DNA of 9,394 nt. Source: an uncultured bacterium. GTDB taxonomy: Bacteria > Patescibacteriota > Patescibacteriia > 2-12-FULL-60-25. The notes beneath the pieces are model-generated. The model was not told the DNA's origin. It made no database searches and saw only the letters and a list, made by a program, of their open reading frames with translations. Positions 1 through 5,722 of the stretch are shown piece by piece. Every line of letters begins with the position of its first letter. Position 1 is the stretch's first letter. The translations under genes were made by a program, and so were the position numbers. The stretch is taken from NCBI GenBank assembly GCA_937968025.1, contig CALBSL010000158.1, positions 1 through 9,394 on the forward strand, read 5' to 3'.

Positions 1-34
1 GTGACTGGAGTTCAGACGTGTGCTCTTCCGATCT
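1..34. other. Illumina read-2 adapter remnant (not genomic)
   Basis: The first 34 bases begin GTGACTGGAGTTCAGACGTG and end in CTCTTCCGATCT, which is the standard Illumina TruSeq read-2 adapter pointing into the insert. Genomic sequence therefore starts at about 35. The long open frame that appears to begin at base 20 starts inside the adapter and is artificial. Confidence 0.97.
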
Positions 35-64
35 TCAAGCCCCGCGGCCATCGCTGACCGCCTC

Positions 65-91
65 CCGTCCTCCTCTGGACGGTTTTTTCTT
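65..91 (+). terminator. Rho-independent terminator of an upstream gene
   Basis: A perfect 6-bp stem (CCGTCC at 65-70, GGACGG at 77-82) with a 6-base loop is followed by TTTTTTCTT. It ends a plus-strand transcript whose gene lies to the left of the window. Transcription of asnS must therefore restart after it. Confidence 0.85.
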
Positions 92-121
92 GCCAAGTGG
101 TGCGCTTTCCTTCAGTATATC
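90..121 (+). promoter_or_regulatory. Probable asnS promoter
   Basis: A TTGCCA -35-like box at 90-95 lies just after the upstream terminator. Two weak -10 candidates follow: CAGTAT at 113-118 (17-base spacer) and TATATC at 116-121 (20-base spacer). Both put the transcript start within about 3 bases of the ATG at 128. No Shine-Dalgarno sequence is present, so the mRNA is probably leaderless or nearly so. The boxes are weak; position and geometry are the main support. Confidence 0.45.
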
Positions 122-127
122 TCGTAT

Positions 128-1447
128 ATGTTTGATCGCATTTCCGACGTATCGTCCAAGGTGGGGGCAGAGGTCACCATTCGTGGGTGGGCGTATAACA
201 CTCGTTCGAGTGGCTCGATCGCGTTTTTACAGTTGCGTGATGGCTCTGGATTCATTCAGGCGATTGTCGCAAAATCCGCCGTTGACGAAGCCTCCTGGCA
301 AGCAGCCGTCGATACCACGATCGAATCGTCGGTTATCGTACGTGGCACAGTGAGCAAACACCCAAAACAAGAGGGCGTGTACGAGCTCCAAGCCACGCAC
401 GTCACCCTGGTTCACAAGTCCGAGGAGTATCCCATCGGCAAGAAGGAGCATGGACCAGACTTCTTGTTCGATAACCGTGATCTCTACCTTCGTTCAAAAA
501 CCCCTTGGGCCGTCTTGCGCATTCGCGATCGCGTCTTTTTCTCCATCGAGCAGTTCTTCCATGAAGAAGGGTTTATTCGCTTCGATACCCCCATCATTCA
601 GCCAACAAGCTGTGAAGACACGACTCAGCTCTTCACGGTGAACTACTACGACACCCCGGGCTATCTCTCGCAATCCGGTCAGCTCTACAGTGAAGCGGGG
701 ATTATGGCGTTCGGGAAGGTCTACGACTTCGGTCCGGTGTTCCGCGCTGAAAAGAGCAAGACGCGTCACCATCTTTCTGAACTCTGGATGATGGATGCGG
801 AAATGGCCTATTTCGATCAGGTGATGAACATGGACGTCCAAGAACGAATGGTTAAGCGGATCGTGAAAGATGTCCTCACGCACTGCCAGGATGAGCTCAA
901 GATCCTTGAACGTGATACGACTCTCCTCCAGCGCCTCGTCGACGAACCGTTCATCCGCCTCACACACGCAGAGGCGAAGCGCATCCTCAAAGAAGAGGGC
1001 CTCGTCACCAAAGACTCCTACGACGAATCCTACTGGCTCGACGATATGTCGACAGAGGAGGAGATCGCTCTCGGGAATAAGTATCAGCTCCCCATTTTTA
1101 TCGAAAACTATCCTGCCGTAGTGAAGTCGTTCTACATGAAGCGCTTTACCGATGAACAGGGCGTACTCCGTGCTCGCTGTGCGGACCTCATTGCCCCTGA
1201 AGAAGGACGCGAGATCATCGGCGGCAGTCAACGTGAAGAGAACTACGATGTGTTAAAGCAGGAGATTATTGAGCGCAACTATCCGCTTGCTCAATATGAG
1301 TGGTATCTCAACACCCGCAAATACGGCTCCGTGCCTCATAGCGGCTTCGGCATCGGGCTTGAACGTACGGTGCGCTGGATCTGTGGTGTACATCACATTC
1401 GCGAAACCATTCCGTTCCCACGGCTTCTCAACCGAATGGAACCATAA
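128..1447 (+). CDS. asnS: Asparaginyl-tRNA synthetase (AsnRS)
   Basis: Charges tRNA-Asn with asparagine in the cytoplasm; a class IIb aminoacyl-tRNA synthetase of 439 residues, close to the usual bacterial length of about 430. The N-terminal OB-fold anticodon-binding domain (residues about 14-96) contains RSSGSIAFLQLRDGSGFIQ, nearly the Bacillus AsnRS sequence. The catalytic domain has YLSQSGQLY (179-187), motif 2 around FRAEKSKTRHHLSELWMMDAE-like positions 205-225 with Arg206 and Glu208, and motif 3 GFGIGLER (406-413). The end IRETIPFPR (424-432) has the PFPR form seen in AsnRS. The Bacillus-like identity blocks favour AsnRS over AspRS, so direct asparagine charging is expected. The ATG at 128 is chosen because the OB-fold starts there; the open frame continues upstream only through a terminator and the adapter. 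No Shine-Dalgarno is visible. Confidence 0.95.
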   Translation: MFDRISDVSSKVGAEVTIRGWAYNTRSSGSIAFLQLRDGSGFIQAIVAKSAVDEASWQAAVDTTIESSVIVRGTVSKHPKQEGVYELQATHVTLVHKSEEYPIGKKEHGPDFLFDNRDLYLRSKTPWAVLRIRDRVFFSIEQFFHEEGFIRFDTPIIQPTSCEDTTQLFTVNYYDTPGYLSQSGQLYSEAGIMAFGKVYDFGPVFRAEKSKTRHHLSELWMMDAEMAYFDQVMNMDVQERMVKRIVKDVLTHCQDELKILERDTTLLQRLVDEPFIRLTHAEAKRILKEEGLVTKDSYDESYWLDDMSTEEEIALGNKYQLPIFIENYPAVVKSFYMKRFTDEQGVLRARCADLIAPEEGREIIGGSQREENYDVLKQEIIERNYPLAQYEWYLNTRKYGSVPHSGFGIGLERTVRWICGVHHIRETIPFPRLLNRMEP

Positions 1448-1448
1448 T

Positions 1449-1475
1449 CCGAGCATGTGCTCGGTTTTGGTTTTT
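1449..1475 (+). terminator. asnS terminator
   Basis: One base after the asnS stop codon, CCGAGC (1449-1454) pairs with GCTCGG (1459-1464) around a 4-base loop, followed by TTTTGGTTTTT. The T-tract runs to within 5 bases of the -10 box of the next gene, so the terminator and promoter are packed together. Confidence 0.88.
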
Positions 1476-1479
1476 CGAT

Positions 1480-1485
1480 TATACT
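1480..1485 (+). promoter_or_regulatory. -10 box for the ftsQ-like gene
   Basis: TATACT ends 8 bases before the ATG at 1494, so transcription should begin at or just before the start codon. No good -35 is seen; the expected place lies inside the asnS terminator hairpin. Read-through of that terminator could add to expression. Confidence 0.5.
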
Positions 1486-1493
1486 AGTTCTCG

Positions 1494-2339
1494 ATGCAAC
1501 CCCCGTTGCGCGTTCGCCATCGGTTTAACGCGGATCCAGAATTCCGTCGGCGTTTTGTGTTGACGCTGCTTGCGCTTTTTTCTCTGGTGGGGTGGGGGGG
1601 ATTACTGATCACGAGTGATGTGCTCGTGATTCGTGATGTGGAGATCGAGGGTGGGGAACACATCCATGCTACCGAAGCGAAGGCAGCCGTCTTTCAATTG
1701 CTCGATGCCAGAGCAGAGTGGCGCCCGTGGTCTCCGCGACACCGGTGGTTTTTTGATCGTGAAGCCCTCGCTACCGGTTTGCGGACGCGATGGTTTGCGG
1801 AGTCGGTACACGTAGAGCGGAAACCGGGTTCAAATATTGTGCGACTCATCGTGAAAGAGCAGCGAGTGGGGTTGGTGGTGAGGACCGCAGAGCAGTACGT
1901 GGAGGTGGATGCGAACGGCGTGGTTCGTCGAGAGCTTGATAACGAAGAGCGTCTTCGGATTGTGCAACGCATGACCGGCAAATCCGCTGGTACCATGCCC
2001 ATAATTGTTGAATTGCCATTCATTCAAGAACCACTGGCGGTTGGTTATCGTCTAGGTGTGAGCGTTCCTGATATACGCCGCTGGATATCGCTTGGTGGCC
2101 TCTTAGACCAGCACCAGCTGTCATTCCGCTATCTTGCGGCCAACGACGCGCTCCTTGCTGCATACACACTGTATGACCAAAATGGCATAGCCATCTACTT
2201 AGATACCTCTACTTCGCTAGAATCGCAAATAAAGACCTTGGACGCCTACATGAAGGCTCGAGCTCAGAAGCGCAAAGGGATTGAGGCGGCACGTGAATTC
2301 ATCGATCTACGTATCCCAGGACGTGTGTATTTGAAATAG
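1494..2339 (+). CDS. ftsQ: FtsQ/DivIB-like cell division protein
   Basis: A 281-residue bitopic membrane protein. A short basic cytoplasmic tail (residues 1-20, rich in Arg) precedes one transmembrane helix (about 21-40) and a large extracytoplasmic part. Residues about 43-115 fit a POTRA domain (VLVIRDVEIEG... with a DREALATGL segment), followed by a beta-rich region with VRLIVKEQRVGLVVR and VEVDANGVV, typical of FtsQ. The C-terminal DLRIPGRVYLK resembles the IDLRFGxRVYY ending of FtsQ/DivIB. The family links early and late divisome proteins together with FtsB and FtsL. It is not in the usual mur/fts cluster here; its neighbour is asnS. Overall similarity is low, so the assignment rests on architecture and the two end motifs. 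The start has no Shine-Dalgarno and a -10 box 8 bases upstream. Confidence 0.75.
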   Translation: MQPPLRVRHRFNADPEFRRRFVLTLLALFSLVGWGGLLITSDVLVIRDVEIEGGEHIHATEAKAAVFQLLDARAEWRPWSPRHRWFFDREALATGLRTRWFAESVHVERKPGSNIVRLIVKEQRVGLVVRTAEQYVEVDANGVVRRELDNEERLRIVQRMTGKSAGTMPIIVELPFIQEPLAVGYRLGVSVPDIRRWISLGGLLDQHQLSFRYLAANDALLAAYTLYDQNGIAIYLDTSTSLESQIKTLDAYMKARAQKRKGIEAAREFIDLRIPGRVYLK

Positions 2340-2582
2340 ACGATTATACGGCCTCGGTGCCTACAGACGATTCACGACACACCGGGGAAGTCGAAACCCA
2401 AGGTATCTATACACCTTGGGTTTTCAAATAGACGAAGAGAACGCGTCGAGCGTTTGGCGTGAATAGAACTACCGTGCAGAGATGTCGTCACGTTGGCGCT
2501 TCAAGGAATAGACAGGCCATGTTCAATGCATACGGTAGAGAAGTCTGTTCTGTAGCCAAGAAAGCCAAATAGAAGGAATAGG
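2335..2582 (+). repeat. Cluster of AATAGA motifs downstream of ftsQ
   Basis: AATAGA occurs at 2335, 2427, 2462, 2507 and 2568, with AATAGG at 2577. Several share more flanking bases: the first two read AAATAGACGA and the fourth GGAATAGACAG. The first copy includes the ftsQ stop codon. Spacing is irregular (92, 35, 45, 61 and 9 bases), and no pairing or coding pattern explains it. It may be a degenerate binding-site cluster, remnants of a decayed repeat, or chance. Confidence 0.3.
2393..2425 (+). terminator. ftsQ terminator
   Basis: CCCAAGGT (2397-2404) pairs perfectly with ACCTTGGG (2413-2420) around an 8-base loop, followed by TTTTC. GAAA on the 5' side can pair with part of the T-run. It lies 57 bases after the ftsQ stop. 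The T-tract is short, so termination may be partial. Confidence 0.75.
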
Positions 2583-2598
2583 CCCCTATTTTGACCCC

Positions 2599-2868
2599 AT
2601 GTGTCGTATAAGGTTTATTGTGCGACGCATTATACCAGTCTTCCTCTTGTGGGGTTGGTCGGCCTGTTTCACACTGAACCCACTTCTCTCTTTTGTTGCT
2701 GGTCGACCTTCTTCTCCGTGTGAGCAGATCATGAAGGGCATGAGTCCTGGTGGCGCTTGGATCTCCATACAGGTTCTAGCGGGATACTTCAGCGTCAGCA
2801 CTAAACTAGATGGCACACATCTTCAACCACCTACTCCTTCCCCAGGGGTGCAGAAGTATGTGTCGTAG
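2599..2868 (+). CDS. Possible small secreted or membrane protein (doubtful)
   Basis: An 89-residue ORF of unknown function. The N-terminus looks like a signal peptide or membrane anchor: a basic start (MCRIRFIVRR), then a hydrophobic run to about residue 35, then a polar tail ending in a Pro-rich stretch. A -10-like TATTTT (2587-2592) lies 6 bases before the ATG, the same geometry as other starts in this window. Against it: it uses codons such as ATA, CTA and AGG that look scarce in the neighbouring genes, it matches no family I know, and its -35 is weak. It occupies the gap between the ftsQ and rmuC terminators. It could equally be a decayed or non-coding stretch. Confidence 0.3.
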   Translation: MCRIRFIVRRIIPVFLLWGWSACFTLNPLLSFVAGRPSSPCEQIMKGMSPGGAWISIQVLAGYFSVSTKLDGTHLQPPTPSPGVQKYVS

Positions 2869-2900
2869 AATGTTTTATCGTCTATGGTCGCTTCTGATAC

Positions 2901-2926
2901 AAAACACCAGGTGCTATGCCCTGGTG
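2901..2926 (-). terminator. rmuC terminator
   Basis: Read on the minus strand, CACCAGG pairs with CCTGGTG (7 bp) around an 8-base loop and is followed by TTTTG. It lies 21 bases after the rmuC stop codon. Confidence 0.8.
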
Positions 2927-2947
2927 CTGCCGATGACTTCGCGGTGA

Positions 2948-3991
2948 TTACTCCATCCCCGGCTTATCAATCAGGTTCGTTTGAAAGGCTGTCCCCTGCC
3001 CTGTGATCTTCAAGACGTCTTTATCAATCTTCCCAAGCTCCTTGCTGGCGGTATTGTATTGGTTCACCACGGTCCCAAGGTGCTTCCCTACCGCTTGATG
3101 CGCTTGCTCGTAGGCCTGAAGATGTCGGCCGAGATCGCTCACGCGAATACGAATCTCTTTCGCCTGCTCTTCAATCTTCATGGCATTCAAGCCCTGTAGC
3201 ACCGTTTGTAGATAGGCGGAAAATGATGTCGGCGAGACGATAATCACGTGATATTTGGATGCTGCACGTTGAAGCAGGTTCTCCGTGTCTTCAGAAGTAG
3301 CTGCGCCAATTTTATTGATGAGGAGATCGTAGTAGATCGCTTCATGCGGGATAAACATGAACGCAAATTCCATCGTCCCTTCATTTGGACGAACGTATTT
3401 GCCTGTTTCTTTAATACGCATCTTGAGGTCATTCACGAACGCCGCTTCCAGACGAGCGCGATCTTCATCGGTTGTTGCTTCAACGAGCCGATTGTAGTTC
3501 TCGAGGCTGAACTTTGAGTCGATGGGAATGATCTTGTCTTTAATAAACACAACCGCGTCAACAATTTCCCCATCTTGGAACTTGTACTGCATCTGATACT
3601 GCTCCGGCGAAAAGATGTTGCGAAGCAGGGTTTCGAGATAGTATTCGCCCAAAATTCCACGCTGCTTTGGGTTGGTAAGAATACGTTGAATCTGATCGAG
3701 CTGACCAGAGAACGAGAGAATCTGTCGGTTCGTCTCTTCGAGCTTCACGAGCCGTTCCGTGACATCGCGAACGGTGTTGGTCATCACATGGCTCGACGTT
3801 TGTTGCTGGCGCGTCTGTTCGTGAAATGTCATTTTCACATCCTGGCTGAGGGTGCTCACTTGCTGCTGCAAGAGTTGCAGGGTGGCTGGGTCAACGGCGG
3901 GTCGATTTGCCTGCTCACGCTGAAGCGAAAGGACAAGGACAGCGATAACGGCAAAGCCGAGAATCACGAGGGCGATAAGGAGAAAATCCAT
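2948..3991 (-). CDS. rmuC: RmuC family DNA recombination protein
   Basis: A 347-residue RmuC homologue. In E. coli RmuC limits recombination at inverted repeats and is thought to be a nuclease of the PD-(D/E)XK type. An N-terminal membrane helix (residues about 2-23) is followed by a coiled coil (about 35-105), then the conserved core: RGILGEYYLETLL (111-123), VDAVVFIKDKIIPIDSKF (144-161, holding the candidate catalytic Asp and Lys), and MEFAFMFIPHEAIY (207-220). A Gln-rich helical tail follows. The start is set at the ATG at 3991; the frame can be extended 12 codons to a TTG at 4027, but that TTG is part of the -35 box. The protein begins cleanly with the membrane helix from the ATG. Single-gene transcript, divergent from the acidic protein gene. 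Confidence 0.92.
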   Translation of the reverse strand: MDFLLIALVILGFAVIAVLVLSLQREQANRPAVDPATLQLLQQQVSTLSQDVKMTFHEQTRQQQTSSHVMTNTVRDVTERLVKLEETNRQILSFSGQLDQIQRILTNPKQRGILGEYYLETLLRNIFSPEQYQMQYKFQDGEIVDAVVFIKDKIIPIDSKFSLENYNRLVEATTDEDRARLEAAFVNDLKMRIKETGKYVRPNEGTMEFAFMFIPHEAIYYDLLINKIGAATSEDTENLLQRAASKYHVIIVSPTSFSAYLQTVLQGLNAMKIEEQAKEIRIRVSDLGRHLQAYEQAHQAVGKHLGTVVNQYNTASKELGKIDKDVLKITGQGTAFQTNLIDKPGME

Positions 3992-3997
3992 GGGGCT

Positions 3998-4027
3998 AGT
4001 GTACCGTTTCCCTGCGAGTCTTGACAA
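3998..4027 (-). promoter_or_regulatory. rmuC promoter
   Basis: On the minus strand TTGTCA (4027-4022) and TACACT (4003-3998) are 18 bases apart. The -10 box ends 6 bases before the ATG at 3991, so the transcript should begin at the start codon: leaderless. No Shine-Dalgarno is present. Confidence 0.65.
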
Positions 4028-4073
4028 CCTCTTGTCAGACTACAGCTTGTGCGATAGCTTGCCAGTACCTGTT

Positions 4074-4079
4074 TATACT
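4074..4079 (+). promoter_or_regulatory. -10 box for the acidic protein gene
   Basis: TATACT, identical to the ftsQ -10 box, lies 11 bases before the ATG at 4091, leaving a leader of about 4 bases. No convincing -35 is seen at 16-18 bases. It shares the 99-base divergent intergenic region with the rmuC promoter. Confidence 0.5.
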
Positions 4080-4090
4080 CATTTTCACGT

Positions 4091-4423
4091 ATGGCCAAGA
4101 ATTCTGACAATTTTGAACTCGACGAAGAAGGCGAAGATGCGTACGCCGCCGCTATGGCGATGACGCCTTCCACCAAGGGGAAAAGCGCCACTGACGATGA
4201 TGACGAAGCGGACGACGAACCAAGCGTTGAAGCAGAAATCGCCGCACTCGAAGGCGATCTTGTCGACGATGGTGCACCAAAACGCAAGGCACCCCCTGCG
4301 CCAAAAGATGAACTCGACGAGGAAGCGCAAGCGGCAGACGAACTCCGGATGATCGACGAACTCGCTGAGACGATCGCGGAAGAACGCGAATCCCCAATGG
4401 ATGAAGAAGAAGAGGGGTTTTAA
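4091..4423 (+). CDS. Highly acidic small protein, function unknown
   Basis: A 110-residue protein with about 35% Asp plus Glu, including runs such as DDDDEADDE and a C-terminal MDEEEEGF. It has no membrane segment, signal peptide or cysteine. The middle (about residues 60-75) is Pro/Lys-rich (APKRKAPPAPK). Residues 45-55 and 76-100 could form acidic helices. It is probably intrinsically disordered in part. I do not recognise a family. Composition recalls acidic tails that act on nucleic-acid-binding partners, such as the RNA polymerase delta subunit tail, but no delta-type folded domain is visible. The gene is supported by its own -10 box and a strong terminator 2 bases after the stop. It lies directly before the putative structured RNA. 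Confidence 0.75.
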   Translation: MAKNSDNFELDEEGEDAYAAAMAMTPSTKGKSATDDDDEADDEPSVEAEIAALEGDLVDDGAPKRKAPPAPKDELDEEAQAADELRMIDELAETIAEERESPMDEEEEGF

Positions 4424-4425
4424 CG

Positions 4426-4452
4426 AAAAACAGCCCAAAAGGCTGTTTTTTT
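4426..4452 (+). terminator. Terminator of the acidic protein gene
   Basis: AACAGCC (4429-4435) pairs with GGCTGTT (4441-4447) around CAAAA, with A-rich and T-rich flanks that extend the stem, and the T-tract runs to 4452. It separates this gene from the promoter that begins 12 bases later. Confidence 0.9.
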
Positions 4453-4464
4453 GTATAGCGCCGC

Positions 4465-4493
4465 TTGACAAATACCGGGCCTCATGCTACGCT
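4465..4493 (+). promoter_or_regulatory. Strong sigma70-type promoter of the putative RNA
   Basis: A perfect TTGACA (4465-4470) is followed, after exactly 17 bases, by TACGCT (4488-4493) with an extended-10 TG at 4485-4486. It is the only full consensus -35 at proper spacing in the window. Transcription should start at about 4499-4501. No start codon with coding character follows, unlike the leaderless promoters of the protein genes. Confidence 0.75.
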
Positions 4494-4499
4494 CAGGGA

Positions 4500-4926
4500 C
4501 ATTCTCGAGCGTCTTCGCGCGCTACGATCGAGAATGCGATCCTGGGGACACCCTGTCCCTCGGGCACCCGCCACTGGTCTGAGCGCGTCTAAGCTCTTAT
4601 CTCCCTTGGCGGGCTACCAAGCTCGAGTCCGAGCCCTGATCGAGACCCCCTCCACAGCGCGCCTCCCACCCTACGAACGGAGGCACCCCATGGCATGCGG
4701 AGATCCCTGAGGGCTTAGAGCCCCATTCCTTCGCCTGAATAACTCACCACCTCCAACCCTGTTCCGTGTCTTTCTGGCCGAGAACCTGAGCTCACCATGA
4801 GCTCGTACACCGCTCCGATGCTCGCCAGCTCTGAGCGGAAACAAAAAGGCCCCGCGCGCGCTCTTGCACTCGGGACCTCACCCTCACCCGTCAAGAAGCG
4901 TCCCCCGCGTTCCTGGCGGGTATTTT
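4500..4926 (+). ncRNA. Putative structured non-coding RNA, unidentified
   Basis: About 430 bases between a strong promoter and a possible terminator, with no convincing reading frame. Perfect local hairpins follow one another: ATTCTCGA/TCGAGAAT (4501-4535), GGGACA/TGTCCC (4545-4559), CCCGCCA/TGGCGGG (4567-4613), GCTCG/CGAGC (4621-4634), GCCTCC/GGAGGC (4661-4684), GGGCT/AGCCC (4711-4723), GAGCTCA/TGAGCTC (4788-4804) and CCGCTC/GAGCGG (4810-4838). Possible long-range pairs are GGGAC (4496-4500) with GTCCC (4900-4904), and GAGCGCG (4581-4587) with CGCGCTC (4857-4863). I looked for signature bases of RNase P RNA (GAGGAAAGUC, ACAGAA), tmRNA (T-arm, tag frame) and SRP RNA (GGAAGCAG) on both strands and found none. 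The downstream gene is on the opposite strand, so this is not a leader. It may be a lineage-specific RNA, a divergent known RNA, or a decayed GC-rich spacer. Confidence 0.5.
4904..4926 (+). terminator. Possible terminator of the putative RNA
   Basis: CCCGC (4904-4908) pairs with GCGGG (4916-4920) around 7 bases, followed by TATTTT. A competing pair, ACCCG (4886-4890) with CGGGT (4917-4921), uses the same 3' bases. The T-tract suits the plus strand only; the minus-strand side, after the TrmB-family gene, has no T-run. The stem is short, so confidence is moderate. Confidence 0.45.
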
Positions 4927-4934
4927 CATATCAC

Positions 4935-5684
4935 CTACTTTTTCACTTGCTTCCACGCAAGGGTAAACAACGTGCGCATCATCTCGTGGATTGTTTCGCT
5001 TTCGATGATGACGGAGACAGGTTTTCCATCAAGACTTGAGAGCGCTACTTTGTTTTTTCCATACAAGACAATGTCCCCGTGACATGGGTGATCTTTGAGA
5101 GGGAGATAGCTCGAGACCGCTGCCTCTGCTGCACTGACCCCCGCCTGTCGCTCGTTAGATACGTAGATGAGTCGTCGCTTGGTGTTCTTCAAGCTCTGTG
5201 AGAGATGCTTCAACGAGGTTTCGTGCGACACGTACTTGCGCACTTCATCAAGATTGCCGAACTCATCCAACTCTGATGGCTTCGTTGCCGCCATGTCATT
5301 AAACACGGCGTTGAACGCCTCTTCGCCTTCAAACATCTTCACCACAGGCTTTGCGCCGCGCTGAACGAGCTTGAGTTCGTGGAGGGCATCCTCGACCTCG
5401 TGGAGGGTGGTTTTCATCTCTTGTAGACGATGCTGCATCACGGCAACCAGTCGTTCTGGAGACTCTGCGGTAAACAAGCGCTTCTTCCCCTTCTCCACCG
5501 AGCTCATGAGGCCGCGCGCGCTCAGGTGCTCAATAACAGCGTACGTGGTGACGCGAGACACATGCGCTTTCTTCGCGATGTCCTGGACAGAACCTGGGCC
5601 CATTTCAAGTGAAGCAAGATAGATCTGTGCTTCGCTATCAGTGAGGCCAAGGGCCTTCAAGAGCTGTTTCCAATTGGTGGTCAT
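4935..5684 (-). CDS. TrmB-family transcriptional regulator
   Basis: A 249-residue DNA-binding regulator of the TrmB type (the HTH family, not the tRNA methyltransferase of the same name). Residues about 6-72 form a winged helix-turn-helix: LKALGLTDSEAQIYLASL, then VQDIAKKAHVSRVTTYAVIEHLSARGL as recognition region, then a wing ending KKRLFTAESPERL. A helical linker or coiled coil (about 78-108) leads to a C-terminal effector-like domain (112-249) starting PVVKMFEGEEAFNAVF, as in TrmB proteins that sense sugars or other metabolites. The ligand cannot be told. It has its own promoter, with the -10 box 9 bases before the ATG and no Shine-Dalgarno. The reductase operon ends just upstream with a terminator, so co-transcription is unlikely, though nearness leaves a regulatory link open. 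Confidence 0.88.
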   Translation of the reverse strand: MTTNWKQLLKALGLTDSEAQIYLASLEMGPGSVQDIAKKAHVSRVTTYAVIEHLSARGLMSSVEKGKKRLFTAESPERLVAVMQHRLQEMKTTLHEVEDALHELKLVQRGAKPVVKMFEGEEAFNAVFNDMAATKPSELDEFGNLDEVRKYVSHETSLKHLSQSLKNTKRRLIYVSNERQAGVSAAEAAVSSYLPLKDHPCHGDIVLYGKNKVALSSLDGKPVSVIIESETIHEMMRTLFTLAWKQVKK

Positions 5685-5693
5685 ATGGGTTCA

Positions 5694-5722
5694 AGCCTAG
5701 CAAAGAACGGCCGCTTTCGCAA
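5694..5722 (-). promoter_or_regulatory. Promoter of the TrmB-family gene
   Basis: On the minus strand TTGCGA (5722-5717), a 17-base spacer, and TAGGCT (5699-5694) with an extended-10 TG at 5702-5701. TGCTAGGCT differs by one base from TGCTACGCT at the RNA promoter (4485-4493). The first two bases of the -35 box are also the end of the T-tract of the nrdA terminator. Confidence 0.65.

Noticed and set aside
20..127. N-terminal extension of asnS from an ATG at base 20
   Set aside because: It begins in the sequencing adapter, reads through a hairpin terminator, and adds residues not found in AsnRS.
494..1231. 245-residue minus-strand ORF opposite asnS
   Set aside because: It is the shadow of asnS codon structure; asnS is certain and the antisense product matches nothing.
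2586..2816. 76-residue minus-strand ORF opposite the doubtful small ORF
   Set aside because: No promoter, no family likeness, and it would lie downstream of the rmuC terminator.
4465..4710. 81-residue ORF covering the start of the putative RNA
   Set aside because: It starts in the -35 box, so it could not be translated from the best promoter. Its sequence is low-complexity in appearance with no family likeness, and the DNA is full of hairpins.
4500..4926. RNase P RNA, tmRNA, SRP RNA or 6S RNA
   Set aside because: For RNase P, tmRNA and SRP RNA the conserved signatures I could check by eye are absent on both strands. The length and multi-hairpin form do not fit 6S RNA. A covariance-model search would settle it.
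4500..4926. CRISPR array or insertion sequence in the gene-less stretches
   Set aside because: No regularly spaced direct repeats, no terminal inverted repeats around a transposase, and no target duplications are visible anywhere in the window.
4797..5082. Two short plus-strand ORFs at the end of the putative RNA
   Set aside because: They overlap the end of the TrmB-family gene on the other strand, cross the possible terminator, and show no recognisable protein features.
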